Origin: Porticoccaceae bacterium
GTDB taxonomy: Bacteria; Pseudomonadota; Gammaproteobacteria; Pseudomonadales; Porticoccaceae
Reading direction: 5' to 3'
DNA length: 15,472 nt
Assembly: GCA_023229065.1 (NCBI GenBank)
Contig: JALNZZ010000040.1
Location: 1 to 15,472, forward strand
Shown here: positions 14,942 to 15,472 of the stretch, in pieces
Layout of the letters: each line of letters starts with the position of its first letter
Numbering within the stretch: the first letter of the stretch is position 1
Program-made: the position numbers and the translations under genes
The notes under the pieces: generated by a model
What the model was told of the DNA's origin: nothing
The model's database searches: none
Seen by the model: only the letters and a program-made list of their open reading frames with translations

Positions 14942-15436
14942 TTACGCCGCCTGTTGTTCCTTTTGATCGCGAACAGCAGCAATTGTGCGAACCAGCTTGC
15001 CTGCGGCAGCTTCTTTCATCACGCTCATCAGCTTGGCGATGGCTTCGTCGTAAGTCGGCAGGCTTGCCAACAGCGAGATATCCACCACTTCGCCTTCAAA
15101 GGCAGCCGCTTTCAGCTCGAACAGCTCATTGGTCTTCGCGAACTCCTTGAAAATGCGGGCTGCCGCACCTGGGTGATCACTGGAAAATGCAATGAGTGAC
15201 GGGCCGACGAGTGCGTCTTTGACACATTCGTAGGGCGTACCTTCGATAGCGCGACGCGCCAGGGTGTTGCGAACAACCTTCATCCACACACCGTTGGCAC
15301 GAGCTTCCTTGCGCAGGGCAGTCATCTTGCCCACCGGAATACCGCGCGCATCGGCGATAACAGCGGACAGAGCACCCTGAGCAGCTTGCTGGACTTCAGC
15401 GACAATCGCTTTTTTGTCTTCGAGTCCTATTGCCAC
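14942..15436 (-). CDS. rplJ: 50S ribosomal protein L10
   Basis: The stalk base protein; it binds 23S rRNA and carries L7/L12 dimers on its C-terminal helix. In E. coli the L10-L12 complex also represses its own mRNA. It has 164 aa (E. coli 165). Family blocks seen are DKKAIVAEV, GALSAVIADARG, VVRNTLARRA, LVGPSLIAF, HPGAAARIFKEFAK and LKAAAFEGE. The C-terminal stalk-binding region includes SVMKEAAAGKLVRTIAAVRDQ. The start is GTG at 15434-15436, with GGAG (15444-15447) 7 nt upstream and alignment to the E. coli N-terminus. The promoter and most of the leader are beyond the right edge. Confidence 0.98.
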   Translation of the reverse strand: MAIGLEDKKAIVAEVQQAAQGALSAVIADARGIPVGKMTALRKEARANGVWMKVVRNTLARRAIEGTPYECVKDALVGPSLIAFSSDHPGAAARIFKEFAKTNELFELKAAAFEGEVVDISLLASLPTYDEAIAKLMSVMKEAAAGKLVRTIAAVRDQKEQQAA

Positions 15437-15455
15437 GAGTTTTCTCCAAGTTACA

Positions 15456-15471
15456 TTGGCATTGCTGCCAA
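15456..15471 (-). promoter_or_regulatory. Tetraloop hairpin in the rplJ leader (possible part of the L10 leader)
   Basis: On the minus strand TTGGCA-GCAA-TGCCAA forms a perfect 6-bp stem with a GNRA tetraloop, ending 8 nt before the GGAG of rplJ. The L10 leader of bacteria is a structured autoregulatory RNA just upstream of rplJ, so this may be its last stem. The window ends at 15472, so the rest cannot be tested. Confidence 0.35.
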
Positions 15472-15472
15472 C

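Noticed and set aside
1..15472. Novel defence, mobile or secondary-metabolite system
   Set aside because: All long genes are core translation and transcription genes with intact family motifs; no transposase, integrase, CRISPR repeat or toxin-antitoxin signature is present.

Overview
The window carries the linked beta-operon and str-operon core of a gammaproteobacterium. On the minus strand, in transcription order from the right edge, it reads rplJ, rplL, rpoB, rpoC, rpsL, rpsG, fusA and the first 30 codons of tuf. The only plus-strand gene is a second, divergent elongation factor G (EF-G2), which lies between fusA and tuf. Direct joining of rpoBC to rpsL-rpsG-fusA-tuf is the arrangement known from Pseudomonas and other non-enteric gammaproteobacteria; in E. 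coli the two clusters are apart. RpoC has the same Zn-site and Mg-site residue numbers as E. coli RpoC, and the Rif cluster of RpoB is nearly identical to it. The EF-G2 protein resembles the second EF-G of Vibrio and Shewanella. The lineage is probably a marine, non-enteric gammaproteobacterium; a Cellvibrionales or Alteromonadales-like origin is my guess and is not proven.

Region by region. Bases 1-92 hold the 5' end of tuf. Bases 93-469 are the divergent control region between tuf and EF-G2. It contains a strong tuf promoter whose -35 box sits at the centre of a 13-bp dyad, and two exact TATAAT boxes in front of EF-G2. EF-G2 (470-2560) and fusA (2670-4772) converge on a perfect bidirectional terminator that is followed by a 15-bp tandem repeat. 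A second perfect terminator hairpin lies between rpsG and fusA, so fusA is bracketed by terminators. rpsG and rpsL follow, with a sigma70-type promoter with a GC-rich discriminator in the gap between rpoC and rpsL. rpoC (TTG start) and rpoB are separated by a GC hairpin. The rplL-rpoB gap holds an attenuator-like hairpin plus a consensus Shine-Dalgarno in front of a 9-codon reading frame. rplL and rplJ complete the window, and the rplJ leader is cut by the right edge.

Together the genes encode the catalytic core of RNA polymerase (beta, beta'), the ribosomal stalk (L10, L7/L12), two 30S proteins (S12, S7) and the GTPases that work at the stalk (EF-Tu, EF-G, EF-G2). This is core housekeeping DNA. 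I see no defence system, mobile element, CRISPR array or tRNA/rRNA gene. The unusual points are regulatory and architectural: the str operon is split by an inverted EF-G2 gene, an internal terminator precedes fusA, and each resulting block appears to have its own signals.
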